Assembly (NCBI GenBank): GCA_934215405.1
Contig: CAKPZU010000095.1
Span: 1-8,553 of the forward strand
Direction of reading: 5' to 3'
From: an uncultured Bacilli bacterium
Lineage (GTDB): Bacteria > Bacillota_I > Bacilli_A > RFN20 > CAG-631
Length of the DNA stretch: 8,553 nucleotides
Part shown: positions 1 through 5,888 of the stretch, one piece after another
Position numbering within the stretch: the stretch's first letter is position 1
Layout of the letters: the number at the start of each line of letters is the position of its first letter
Position numbers and translations under genes: made by a program
The notes under the pieces: model-generated
Told to the model about the DNA's origin: nothing
What the model saw: only the letters and a program-made list of their open reading frames with translations
Database searches by the model: none

Positions 1-2
1 AT

Positions 3-179
3 ACATTTACAGAATGGACAAAGAATGATAATAAAGAAGTAAGAGAATGTAGTGTATGTCATAAAATTGAAACAAGAACACTAAGAAGTAGTGGCTGTAA
101 GGGTAATATAGCTACTTCAATTATCACTTTAATAAATTGCTTAGGATTATTAATTATCTTACGCAAAAAAATAATATAA
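3..179 (+). CDS. Surface protein, C-terminal membrane-anchored tail (5' end outside window)
   Basis: The only open frame entering from the left edge gives 58 residues ending at TAA (177-179). It begins TFTEWTKNDNKEVREC and continues SVCHKIETRT. This matches the last unit of the HTFxEWT...CxxC...T-type repeat common in large extracellular proteins of gut Bacillota (recognised from memory). After it comes SGCKGNIATS, then a hydrophobic stretch (IITLINCLGLLIIL) and a basic end, RKKII. A Gly-Cys-rich motif, one membrane helix and a positive tail together form a C-terminal anchor, as seen on surface proteins of low-GC Firmicutes and Mollicute relatives. It is not an LPXTG signal. The protein is probably exported and held at the cell surface; its main domains and function lie outside the window. 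A terminator follows 39 bp downstream. The call of a surface-protein tail is fairly secure; function is unknown. Confidence 0.7.
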   Translation, partial: TFTEWTKNDNKEVRECSVCHKIETRTLRSSGCKGNIATSIITLINCLGLLIILRKKII

Positions 180-218
180 TTGCATAACTTGTAGCAATAA
201 ATTCTTATGAAATATGAA

Positions 219-246
219 AAAAGCAACACCGCGAGATGTTGCTTTT
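219..246. terminator. Bidirectional intrinsic terminator
   Basis: A perfect 10-bp stem (AAAAGCAACA at 219-228, TGTTGCTTTT at 237-246) has an 8-nt loop, CCGCGAGA. Read on the plus strand it ends in TTTT; read on the minus strand it ends in a run of six T (complement of 217-222). It lies between two converging genes, the surface-protein tail (stop at 179) and the lipoprotein (stop at 261), so it can serve both. Confidence 0.85.
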
Positions 247-260
247 AAAGTTGTTATTTA

Positions 261-1520
261 TTAATTTTCTAGTGTCTTAACAGTTACTGCCGTATCACCA
301 TAACTTAAATTGAAGTTTCCTTTTAATGAAACATCATAAGTTAAAGTACCACCAGCAAGCATTGCAATAATGCTTGAATCAGCAAGAGTTGAAATTTCAC
401 TTGGAATTTTAGCTTGACCTTTAATTACAAATTCAAAATCAGCGCCACTAATTGCACCTTTACCTTTATCAGCAATATATAAAGAATAATTAAATACAAA
501 AGTAGATGGAAGAGATGGAATAATAGTTTCATTTACCATTTTAGCATATGCTGAATCAGCATAAGTTTTACTTAATTCTTCACAAACATTTGTAAATGAA
601 GTTTTCCAATCTTCATACTTAAACGATGATTTTAATACTAATTGGTTCTTAGTTGTGGCTTTTGTAAATGTTACATACTTAGTGTAATCATATTTATCAT
701 AGCTATTTACTAAATCAATAACATATTGTTTATCTTTTTCAGTGGCATTTTTAAATAATTCGCCATTAAACACGTTTTGGTCAATATAATTAACTAATTC
801 TTCAGCAGTAATTTCTTTGTTCTTGAAGGCTTCAATCTTTTTTGCAGCTTCTTCAAAGGTAGATAAATCAATTTCAACTGGTAAATCAGATGTTTTTTCA
901 TCATTAATTGTTGTGTCCTTTAAGAAAGTAATAAATGATTTAGCGTATTCATTAATTTCTTTTTGCTCCATTGTTGATGAATTAGTAGTAGTTTCACCAT
1001 TTTTTGTTGTGCGTGTTGTAGAAGTTGCACCTTTTTGATAAGCTTCAGCAATAAGTTCAATTTTTGTAGGTTCACTACTTGTTGATGAATCAGTTGAAGA
1101 AGTCGTTTCAGGGATACCACTTACTTCATATTGACCTGAAACCATAGCCTTAGTGTAAGATTCACAATTGGAAATATCAGCGTTGCCATTTTCATATTTT
1201 CTTAAGCCAGCTAAGTCTTGATTTGTTTGAGCTTCGGCTTCAGCCTTAACATTAGCTTTAACTCCCATTTCAATAGTTTGTCCTAATATTGTGTTCTTAA
1301 AGTTAAAATCAACTTTACCTTCAACACTAGCACTAGCAGTAGCACCAAAGATATCTTTATTACTTAATTCAACAAGGTCAGCTTTTGTTTTATCTTTCGT
1401 TGCAGTAACTATAGCATTACCATCTTGATAATCAATCTTCTTTTCTGCAGAATCACATGATGCGATTAAAGCTATAGATAATATAGATGTAAAAGCAAAT
1501 AAAACTTTATTTTTTTTCAT
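261..1520 (-). CDS. Ser/Thr-rich lipoprotein, function unknown
   Basis: The gene encodes 419 residues. The N-terminus MKKNKVLFAF plus a hydrophobic core and the lipobox IASC (19-22) form a type II signal peptide, so Cys22 is the expected lipidation site and the mature protein should sit on the outer face of the membrane. Two low-complexity Ser/Thr stretches (about 139-149 and 164-183) look like flexible linkers. They separate an N-terminal part (about 25-135) from a helical, Lys/Glu-rich middle (about 185-340) and a beta-like C-terminal part (about 340-419). I recognise no catalytic motif or known substrate-binding fold. The ATG start is set by AAAGGAGA (1529-1536) with an 8-nt spacer. The gene appears monocistronic, with its own promoter at 1567-1595 and terminator at 219-246. 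A binding, adhesion or stress-related surface role is possible but nothing in the sequence decides it. Confidence 0.85.
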   Translation of the reverse strand: MKKNKVLFAFTSILSIALIASCDSAEKKIDYQDGNAIVTATKDKTKADLVELSNKDIFGATASASVEGKVDFNFKNTILGQTIEMGVKANVKAEAEAQTNQDLAGLRKYENGNADISNCESYTKAMVSGQYEVSGIPETTSSTDSSTSSEPTKIELIAEAYQKGATSTTRTTKNGETTTNSSTMEQKEINEYAKSFITFLKDTTINDEKTSDLPVEIDLSTFEEAAKKIEAFKNKEITAEELVNYIDQNVFNGELFKNATEKDKQYVIDLVNSYDKYDYTKYVTFTKATTKNQLVLKSSFKYEDWKTSFTNVCEELSKTYADSAYAKMVNETIIPSLPSTFVFNYSLYIADKGKGAISGADFEFVIKGQAKIPSEISTLADSSIIAMLAGGTLTYDVSLKGNFNLSYGDTAVTVKTLEN

Positions 1521-1536
1521 AATTTTTGTCTCCTTT

Positions 1537-1557
1537 TAATGAATATATTATTCATTA
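1537..1557 (-). promoter_or_regulatory. 5'-UTR hairpin or operator dyad of the lipoprotein gene
   Basis: A perfect 9-bp inverted repeat (TAATGAATA at 1537-1545, TATTCATTA at 1549-1557) has a 3-nt centre. It lies immediately upstream of the ribosome site (1529-1536) and, if transcription starts near 1560, within the first nucleotides of the mRNA. It could be a 5' stabilising hairpin or a protein-binding dyad just downstream of the start point. The repeat is plain in the sequence; its role is inferred. Confidence 0.5.
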
Positions 1558-1566
1558 GATAAGAAT

Positions 1567-1595
1567 ATTGTAGACTAAAATACAAAACTAGTCAA
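1567..1595 (-). promoter_or_regulatory. Promoter of the lipoprotein gene (sigma-70/SigA type)
   Basis: On the minus strand a -35 box TTGACT (1590-1595) and a -10 box TACAAT (1567-1572) are separated by exactly 17 bp. This predicts a start point near 1560 and a leader of about 40 nt ending at the ATG at 1520. It is the best promoter match in the window. Confidence 0.75.
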
Positions 1596-1663
1596 GTTGT
1601 AACGACTTTTAGTATAATCAAATCTAATTTCTAATATTATTATACGAAAAAACTTGAAATTAG

Positions 1664-1695
1664 TAAAAAAAAGAAAAGCCACTTATAAAGTGACT
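1664..1695 (-). terminator. Intrinsic terminator of the nucleoside kinase gene
   Basis: On the minus strand, directly after the TAG stop (1696-1698), AGTCACTT (complement of 1688-1695) pairs with AAGTGGCT (complement of 1677-1684) around a 3-nt loop, with one G-U pair. A T-rich tract follows (complement of 1664-1676). The hairpin abuts the stop codon, so the kinase transcript should end before the lipoprotein promoter. Confidence 0.75.
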
Positions 1696-3342
1696 CTATA
1701 CATCCTTAAAGCAACTACCACCAATAAATTCTCTTAATAAAGAATTACAAGGTATCCATTTATCATCAATTTCTTTAATATATTTTAAGAATTTAATCAA
1801 ACGATTAGCAGCAATATAATATGGACTATCTGAAGGTATTTCTCTTAAAGCAGGTAATGCAACCTTCTTTAAAACGCAAAGTTCATAAGTAAGTGCTGAG
1901 TTGAAAACAAAATCACAGCCTTCTTGATAAGGATAAATCCATTTAAATTCACCACGTCTTACAGAACGCCACATAGATAGTGTTCCTTCAGCTGAAGTGC
2001 CTCTAGTTCTTTTATCTCTTACAATTCTTCTTAATAAACGAATATCAGTATAAGAAATAGGGTTATCATTATCAATATTAATTTGGAATTGTGGAGCAAT
2101 AAAAATTTTAAATTTTTGATGCTTTGGAATAGCAAATGATAGCTTATCATTTAAAGCATGAATACCTTCAATAATAATAGGTGTTTTAGCATCGATTTTA
2201 ATCTTTTCACCATAAGTAATATTACTAGTTTCAAAATCAAATTTAGGAAGAGATACCTCCTCACCATTAATTAAAGCTAAAATATGCTCATTAAATAAAT
2301 CAAGATCTAAAGCATAAATGCTTTCAAAATCGTAGTTTCCATCCTCATCCTTAGGACATAATTCTCTTTTCTTATAATACATATCTAATGATATTTTAAG
2401 AGGTTTAATACCTCGAGACATCAATTCAATTCTAAGTCTATTAGAAAATGTTGTTTTACCAGATGATGAAGGCCCAGCAATACAAATTAAACGAATATTA
2501 TCAATATCCTTAGCAATGGCATCACCTAAAGCTGCAAGCATATTATTATGCTCAGTTTCACATAGATTTATAAAATCAATATAAGTATCATCTTGAATTT
2601 GATCATTCATTTTAGATAATAATTCAGCATTACAAATCTTAGCCCATTTATGAGCTTTCTTTAAAACTCTTGAAAATGTTGGCTGATCATCAAATGGAGG
2701 TATTTCACCACTATTTTCATAACGAGGATATTGAACAACTACTTGGTTATCATAGCTAAATAGCTTGAATTTAGATAAATAACCAGTTGATGGAACCATA
2801 TAACCATACATATAGTTTTCATAGCCATCGCATTCATAGGTATGACAATTCTTTTCAGGACGATATTTTAAAATAGCATCTTTATCTTCTTGTTTATTAT
2901 CTAAATAATACTGATGAGCTTGCTCTTTAGTTATTGTTTTTCTAATTAATGGAATATCTAAGCTTACTAAGCGCTTCATTTCCTCAGTTACATTTTTTAT
3001 CATTTTAGAATCAGCAATAATGCCATTTGGATTTAAAATAGATACAAGTAATGAACGAGAAATATTATAGCTTATTCTAATTTCATAATCAGGATATAAA
3101 TTATGGTAAGCCATAGCAATTAAATATCTTAAGCTAGTTTCATATACCTTAACAGCATCATATTCACTTAAATCAAGTAATGTTACTTCACAATCATAGC
3201 AAAGCTCATATGTTAATTCACGTAAACGATTATTAACCTTAGCAACGAAATATTTTTTTTGTTCACTTTTATCTATTAAGTCCTTTATTTGTGTTTTTGC
3301 TTCTAAAGTGAATAACTCACCCTTTAAAGTTACCTTAAACAT
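1696..3342 (-). CDS. Nucleoside kinase, uridine kinase/phosphoribulokinase-like, with ThrRS-type N-terminal domains
   Basis: The gene encodes 548 residues, the usual size for the fused family in Bacilli, Clostridia and Thermotoga. In order: a TGS/ubiquitin-like segment (about 1-60), a region resembling the second additional domain of threonyl-tRNA synthetase (about 60-215), a linker, and a P-loop kinase domain (about 285-490). The kinase has Walker A GPSSSGKTT (290-298), the acidic SLDMYY element with Asp320, DFESIYALD (338-346), and IIIEGIHALN (389-398) in the Walker B position. RLLRRIVRD and RTRGTSAEGT follow, the lid-like Arg-rich part of the uridine kinase/PRK family. The predicted reaction is ATP-dependent phosphorylation of a nucleoside or related hydroxyl compound in the cytoplasm. 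The exact substrate is not visible, and the family is often annotated only as 'nucleoside kinase'. The ATG is supported by AAGGAGA (3350-3356), 7 nt upstream. The gene is transcribed alone, away from aroQ. Confidence 0.85.
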   Translation of the reverse strand: MFKVTLKGELFTLEAKTQIKDLIDKSEQKKYFVAKVNNRLRELTYELCYDCEVTLLDLSEYDAVKVYETSLRYLIAMAYHNLYPDYEIRISYNISRSLLVSILNPNGIIADSKMIKNVTEEMKRLVSLDIPLIRKTITKEQAHQYYLDNKQEDKDAILKYRPEKNCHTYECDGYENYMYGYMVPSTGYLSKFKLFSYDNQVVVQYPRYENSGEIPPFDDQPTFSRVLKKAHKWAKICNAELLSKMNDQIQDDTYIDFINLCETEHNNMLAALGDAIAKDIDNIRLICIAGPSSSGKTTFSNRLRIELMSRGIKPLKISLDMYYKKRELCPKDEDGNYDFESIYALDLDLFNEHILALINGEEVSLPKFDFETSNITYGEKIKIDAKTPIIIEGIHALNDKLSFAIPKHQKFKIFIAPQFQINIDNDNPISYTDIRLLRRIVRDKRTRGTSAEGTLSMWRSVRRGEFKWIYPYQEGCDFVFNSALTYELCVLKKVALPALREIPSDSPYYIAANRLIKFLKYIKEIDDKWIPCNSLLREFIGGSCFKDV

Positions 3343-3370
3343 ATATACATCTCCTTATTCTATTATTAAC

Positions 3371-3380
3371 ACAATATTGT
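3371..3380. promoter_or_regulatory. Palindrome ACAATATTGT, operator candidate near the kinase start point
   Basis: This is a perfect 10-bp palindrome. It lies at about +7 to +16 of the predicted kinase transcript, where a bound repressor would block the polymerase. A related palindrome sits 54 bp away, centre to centre, at 3423-3436. Operator function is inferred; a motif this AT-rich could recur by chance. Confidence 0.4.
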
Positions 3381-3392
3381 TTTTGCTTATTA

Positions 3393-3421
3393 ATAATACC
3401 ATTTAAATGAATTTTTTTCAA
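3393..3421 (-). promoter_or_regulatory. Promoter of the nucleoside kinase gene
   Basis: On the minus strand TTGAAA (3416-3421) and TATTAT (3393-3398) are separated by 17 bp. The predicted start point is near 3386, giving a leader of about 44 nt. Confidence 0.6.
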
Positions 3422-3422
3422 T

Positions 3423-3436
3423 AACAATATATTGTT
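3423..3436. promoter_or_regulatory. Palindrome AACAATATATTGTT between divergent -35 boxes
   Basis: This 14-bp perfect palindrome starts 2 bp from the kinase -35 box (3416-3421, minus) and ends 3 bp before the aroQ -35 candidate (3439-3444, plus). A dimeric regulator bound here could control both divergent promoters. With the ACAATATTGT copy at 3371-3380 it forms a two-site arrangement. The symmetry is observed; the regulator and the effect are unknown. Confidence 0.45.
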
Positions 3437-3438
3437 GA

Positions 3439-3467
3439 TTGTTTTAATAATTTACTTAGTTTATAAT
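3439..3467 (+). promoter_or_regulatory. Candidate promoter of aroQ
   Basis: TTGTTT (3439-3444) and a perfect TATAAT (3462-3467) are 17 bp apart. The predicted start near 3474 leaves a leader of only about 17 nt, with the ribosome site AGGAAGG (3474-3480) at its very 5' end. That is unusually tight, so the true start point may differ. Confidence 0.5.
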
Positions 3468-3490
3468 TTGCTTAGGAAGGTAATAAGAAT

Positions 3491-3919
3491 ATGAAGGTAT
3501 TAATTTTAAATGGACCTAATATTAATATGCTTGGAATTAGAGAAATTAATATTTATGGTGAAAAGACATATAAGGATTTACTTAAAGAAATAAAAAAAAC
3601 AAGTAAGGAATTAAAAATAAAGGTAAAAGTAAAGCAAAGCAACTATGAAGGTAAAATAGTTAGCTATATTCAGCATGCATTAAATAAATATGATTATATC
3701 ATTATTAATGCTGGAGCCTATACACATACTAGCATTGCTATCCTTGATGCTTTAAAAGCGATAAATGCTAAGGTTATTGAAGTTCATTTATCAAAAGTTG
3801 ATGAAAGAGAAGATTTTAGAAAAACAAATTATATAAGGAAAATTGCTATTAAATCATTTAGTGGCAAACAAATATTAAGCTACATAGATGCTTTAAACTA
3901 TGTAAGTAAATTCAAATAA
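3491..3919 (+). CDS. aroQ: 3-dehydroquinate dehydratase, type II
   Basis: The gene encodes 142 residues, the normal size of the type II enzyme, a dodecameric flavodoxin-like fold. It converts 3-dehydroquinate to 3-dehydroshikimate in the shikimate (or quinate) pathway in the cytoplasm. Family signatures are all present: ILNGPNINMLG (5-15), the active-site loop with Arg17 and catalytic Tyr22, KQSNYEG (48-54), INAGAYTHTS (72-81) with the substrate-binding Asn73, EVHLSKV (97-103) with catalytic His99, and REDFR (106-110). No key residue is missing, so it should be active. The ATG follows AGGAAGG (3474-3480) at 10 nt. No other shikimate gene is in the window. The gene downstream is a transporter, 62 bp away and on the same strand. 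The gene diverges from the nucleoside kinase across a gap with candidate operators. Confidence 0.93.
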   Translation: MKVLILNGPNINMLGIREINIYGEKTYKDLLKEIKKTSKELKIKVKVKQSNYEGKIVSYIQHALNKYDYIIINAGAYTHTSIAILDALKAINAKVIEVHLSKVDEREDFRKTNYIRKIAIKSFSGKQILSYIDALNYVSKFK

Positions 3920-3944
3920 TGTTTTTATTATTTTAAGATTGTGC

Positions 3945-3967
3945 TAAAACATTATGGTAGTGTTTTA
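3945..3967 (+). promoter_or_regulatory. Weak hairpin in the aroQ-MATE gap
   Basis: TAAAACAT (3945-3952) can pair with GTGTTTTA (3960-3967) around a 7-nt loop, using one G-U pair. The 3' arm touches the ribosome site AAAGGAG (3967-3973) of the MATE gene. No T-run follows, so it does not look like a terminator. It might modestly affect initiation or mark processing. In such AT-rich sequence chance is also plausible. Confidence 0.25.
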
Positions 3968-3981
3968 AAGGAGTATGTAAA

Positions 3982-5334
3982 ATGAAGCAAAAGGAAGTTA
4001 GTATTATCAATGGTTCATTGTTTAAAAATATATTTATTTTTAGCATTCCTTTAATGCTATCAAACTTATTACAGGTTTTGTTTAATATGTCTGATATAGC
4101 AGTAGTTGGAAAGTTTGGTAGTAATACATCATTAGGTTCAGTTGGTTCAACTGTTACCTTAGTAACATTATTTACTGGCTTTTTAATAGGCCTTGGAAGT
4201 GGTGTTAATGTTTTAGTTGCTAAATATATTGGTAGTCAAGACAAAGAAGGTACTAAAAAAACTTTAGGTACTTCTTTTATAGTATGTTTAATTTTAGGAA
4301 TAGCTTTAGCCCTTTTAGGATTTATTTTTGCTAATGGCTTGTTAAAGATTTTAAAAACGAAGGATGATTTAATAGATGGGGCTACATTATATTTAAGAAT
4401 ATACTTTTTTGGAATGCCGGCAGTTGCTTTATATAATTATGGTAGTTCATCATTTTCAGCTATGGGAAATACCAAAAAGCCTTTAATATTTTTGTTTATT
4501 TCAGGAATAATAAATGTTTTATTAAATTTATTCTTTGTTATTGTTTGTAAAATGGATGTTGCAGGAGTAGCTTTAGCTAGTATTATTTCACAATATCTAT
4601 CAGCTTTTTTAGTTGTATTTGCATTATTTAAAATTAAAAATGATAATAAGCTTGAAATTAGTCATATAAAAATAGATAAAAGTAAAGCTATGGAGCTTTT
4701 AAAGCTTGGCCTTCCAGCTGGCTTTCAAAACTCTATATTTGCTATAGCTAATTTATTTATTCAATCAGGAGTTAATTCCTTTGATACTATTATGGTTTCA
4801 GGTAATTCAGCTGCTGCTAATGCTGATTCTATAGTCTATGATGTAATGGCAGCTTTTTATATTGCTTGTGCTACATTTATTAGTCAAAACTATGCTTCTA
4901 ATAAAAAAGAAAGAATTATTCCTTCATACTTAATTAGTATGCTATATTCCTTCTTATTTGGTTTAGCTTTAGGCTTATCAATATTACTATTAGGTGAACA
5001 ATTCTTAGGCTTATTTACAACAAGCCAAGAGGTAATAGATGCTGGTATTAAACGACTTCAAATTCTTTGCTATTCATATGCTTTTTCAGCATTGATGGAT
5101 AATACCATTGCTGCTTCAAGAGGACTTGGAAAAACTATTGTTCCAACAATAATTGTTATTTCTGGCTCTTGTATTTTTAGAATAATTTGGGTTTATACTA
5201 TTTTTGCTTATTTTAAAACTATTCCTTCACTTTATTTGATTTATATTGTTTCTTGGACAATTACTGGTGTTTCAGAATTGATTTATTTTATTCACATTTA
5301 TAAGAAAAAAGTAAAGCTTAATGCTATTAATTAG
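3982..5334 (+). CDS. MATE-family multidrug/cation antiporter
   Basis: The gene encodes 450 residues, the typical MATE length, with about twelve hydrophobic segments in two six-helix halves. Approximate helices: 13-35, 52-75, 96-120, 135-150, 167-189, 192-216, 240-262, 280-300, 314-338, 360-372, 383-404, 415-437. The opening (IFIFSIPLMLSNLLQ, then MSDIAVVGKFGS) and the matching GLPAGFQNSIF at the start of the second half are characteristic of COG0534 proteins of the MepA/DinF-like branch. Members export cationic drugs, metabolites or peptides from the cytoplasm using a Na+ or H+ gradient. The substrate here cannot be told. The ATG is preceded by AAAGGAG (3967-3973) at 8 nt. No separate promoter is clear, so co-transcription with aroQ is likely. 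Its TAG stop lies inside the 3' end of the converging defence-like gene, and no terminator hairpin is visible there. Confidence 0.9.
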   Translation: MKQKEVSIINGSLFKNIFIFSIPLMLSNLLQVLFNMSDIAVVGKFGSNTSLGSVGSTVTLVTLFTGFLIGLGSGVNVLVAKYIGSQDKEGTKKTLGTSFIVCLILGIALALLGFIFANGLLKILKTKDDLIDGATLYLRIYFFGMPAVALYNYGSSSFSAMGNTKKPLIFLFISGIINVLLNLFFVIVCKMDVAGVALASIISQYLSAFLVVFALFKIKNDNKLEISHIKIDKSKAMELLKLGLPAGFQNSIFAIANLFIQSGVNSFDTIMVSGNSAAANADSIVYDVMAAFYIACATFISQNYASNKKERIIPSYLISMLYSFLFGLALGLSILLLGEQFLGLFTTSQEVIDAGIKRLQILCYSYAFSALMDNTIAASRGLGKTIVPTIIVISGSCIFRIIWVYTIFAYFKTIPSLYLIYIVSWTITGVSELIYFIHIYKKKVKLNAIN

Positions 5335-5887
5335 TTAATTGTTTCAAAATACTATAAAATAAAAATAATTTATTTAATAAGTCAATTAATGAGTATTCAT
5401 CTTTTTCTATTTTAGAAATTTGTTGATATATTTTGATTGCGTTAAGAAGGATTACTGGATCTTTAAAATATTCTTTGACAAAATCATAGTTTTTAACATT
5501 GGCCATTTTTAGATCTTCTTTACAAAATGTACTAGGTTTCTTTTTAGATTTTTTAAATTCTTTGTATTTCCCTTCATTAAAAATTATTAACATTTCAATT
5601 TCTGGTGCTGTTATTATATTTATAACATCCACCTTACCTATATAAGCCTTACTAATTTTAAAATTTTCGTTTGGTGAATCTAGTATTCTTAAAATTGAAA
5701 TTTTATCATTAAAACCTTTTCTTAAGTAACGTTCTTCAAATTTTTTTTCATCTCGAGAGCGAATAACTTCTTCTTCAATTAAGTCATTTCTTTTAAAAAT
5801 TAGCAATTCATTGTCTAAAAGCACATCCATAATAGCATTTTCAGCAGCACCTTCACATATGAGTGCAATATATTTTGCTAATTTCAT
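5327..5887 (-). CDS. Small RloB/DUF4276-like (possibly TOPRIM-fold) partner of the upstream ATPase
   Basis: I place the start at ATG 5885-5887, giving 186 residues: GGTGAT lies just upstream (5893-5898), and the ATPase stop (5889-5891) is one base away. A TTG 12 bp further up (5897-5899) is less likely. Visible motifs: ICEGAAE (10-16) with Glu12 and Glu16 after a short hydrophobic strand, ILRILDSPNE (65-74) with Asp70, and ITAPEIEMLII (92-102) with Glu96 and Glu98. This order (EGxxE near the N-terminus, a strand ending in Asp, then xxPxxExxLL) is the pattern of RloB and DUF4276 proteins, small TOPRIM-like proteins encoded beside AAA ATPases in anti-phage or restriction-linked loci. The second half is Lys-rich and helical with no motif I know. 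Nuclease activity is inferred, and the classic DxD is not obvious. It is translationally coupled to the ATPase. It overlaps the MATE gene tail to tail by 8 bp. Confidence 0.7.
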   Translation of the reverse strand: MKLAKYIALICEGAAENAIMDVLLDNELLIFKRNDLIEEEVIRSRDEKKFEERYLRKGFNDKISILRILDSPNENFKISKAYIGKVDVINIITAPEIEMLIIFNEGKYKEFKKSKKKPSTFCKEDLKMANVKNYDFVKEYFKDPVILLNAIKIYQQISKIEKDEYSLIDLLNKLFLFYSILKQLTN

Positions 5888-5888
5888 C

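Noticed and set aside
817..1120. Open frames on both strands inside the lipoprotein gene (73 and 66 codons)
   Set aside because: They are shadows of a real gene: no ribosome sites, and compositions (Val/Phe/Ser-rich, Leu/Gln/Lys-rich) that reflect the repetitive Ser/Thr codons on the true frame.
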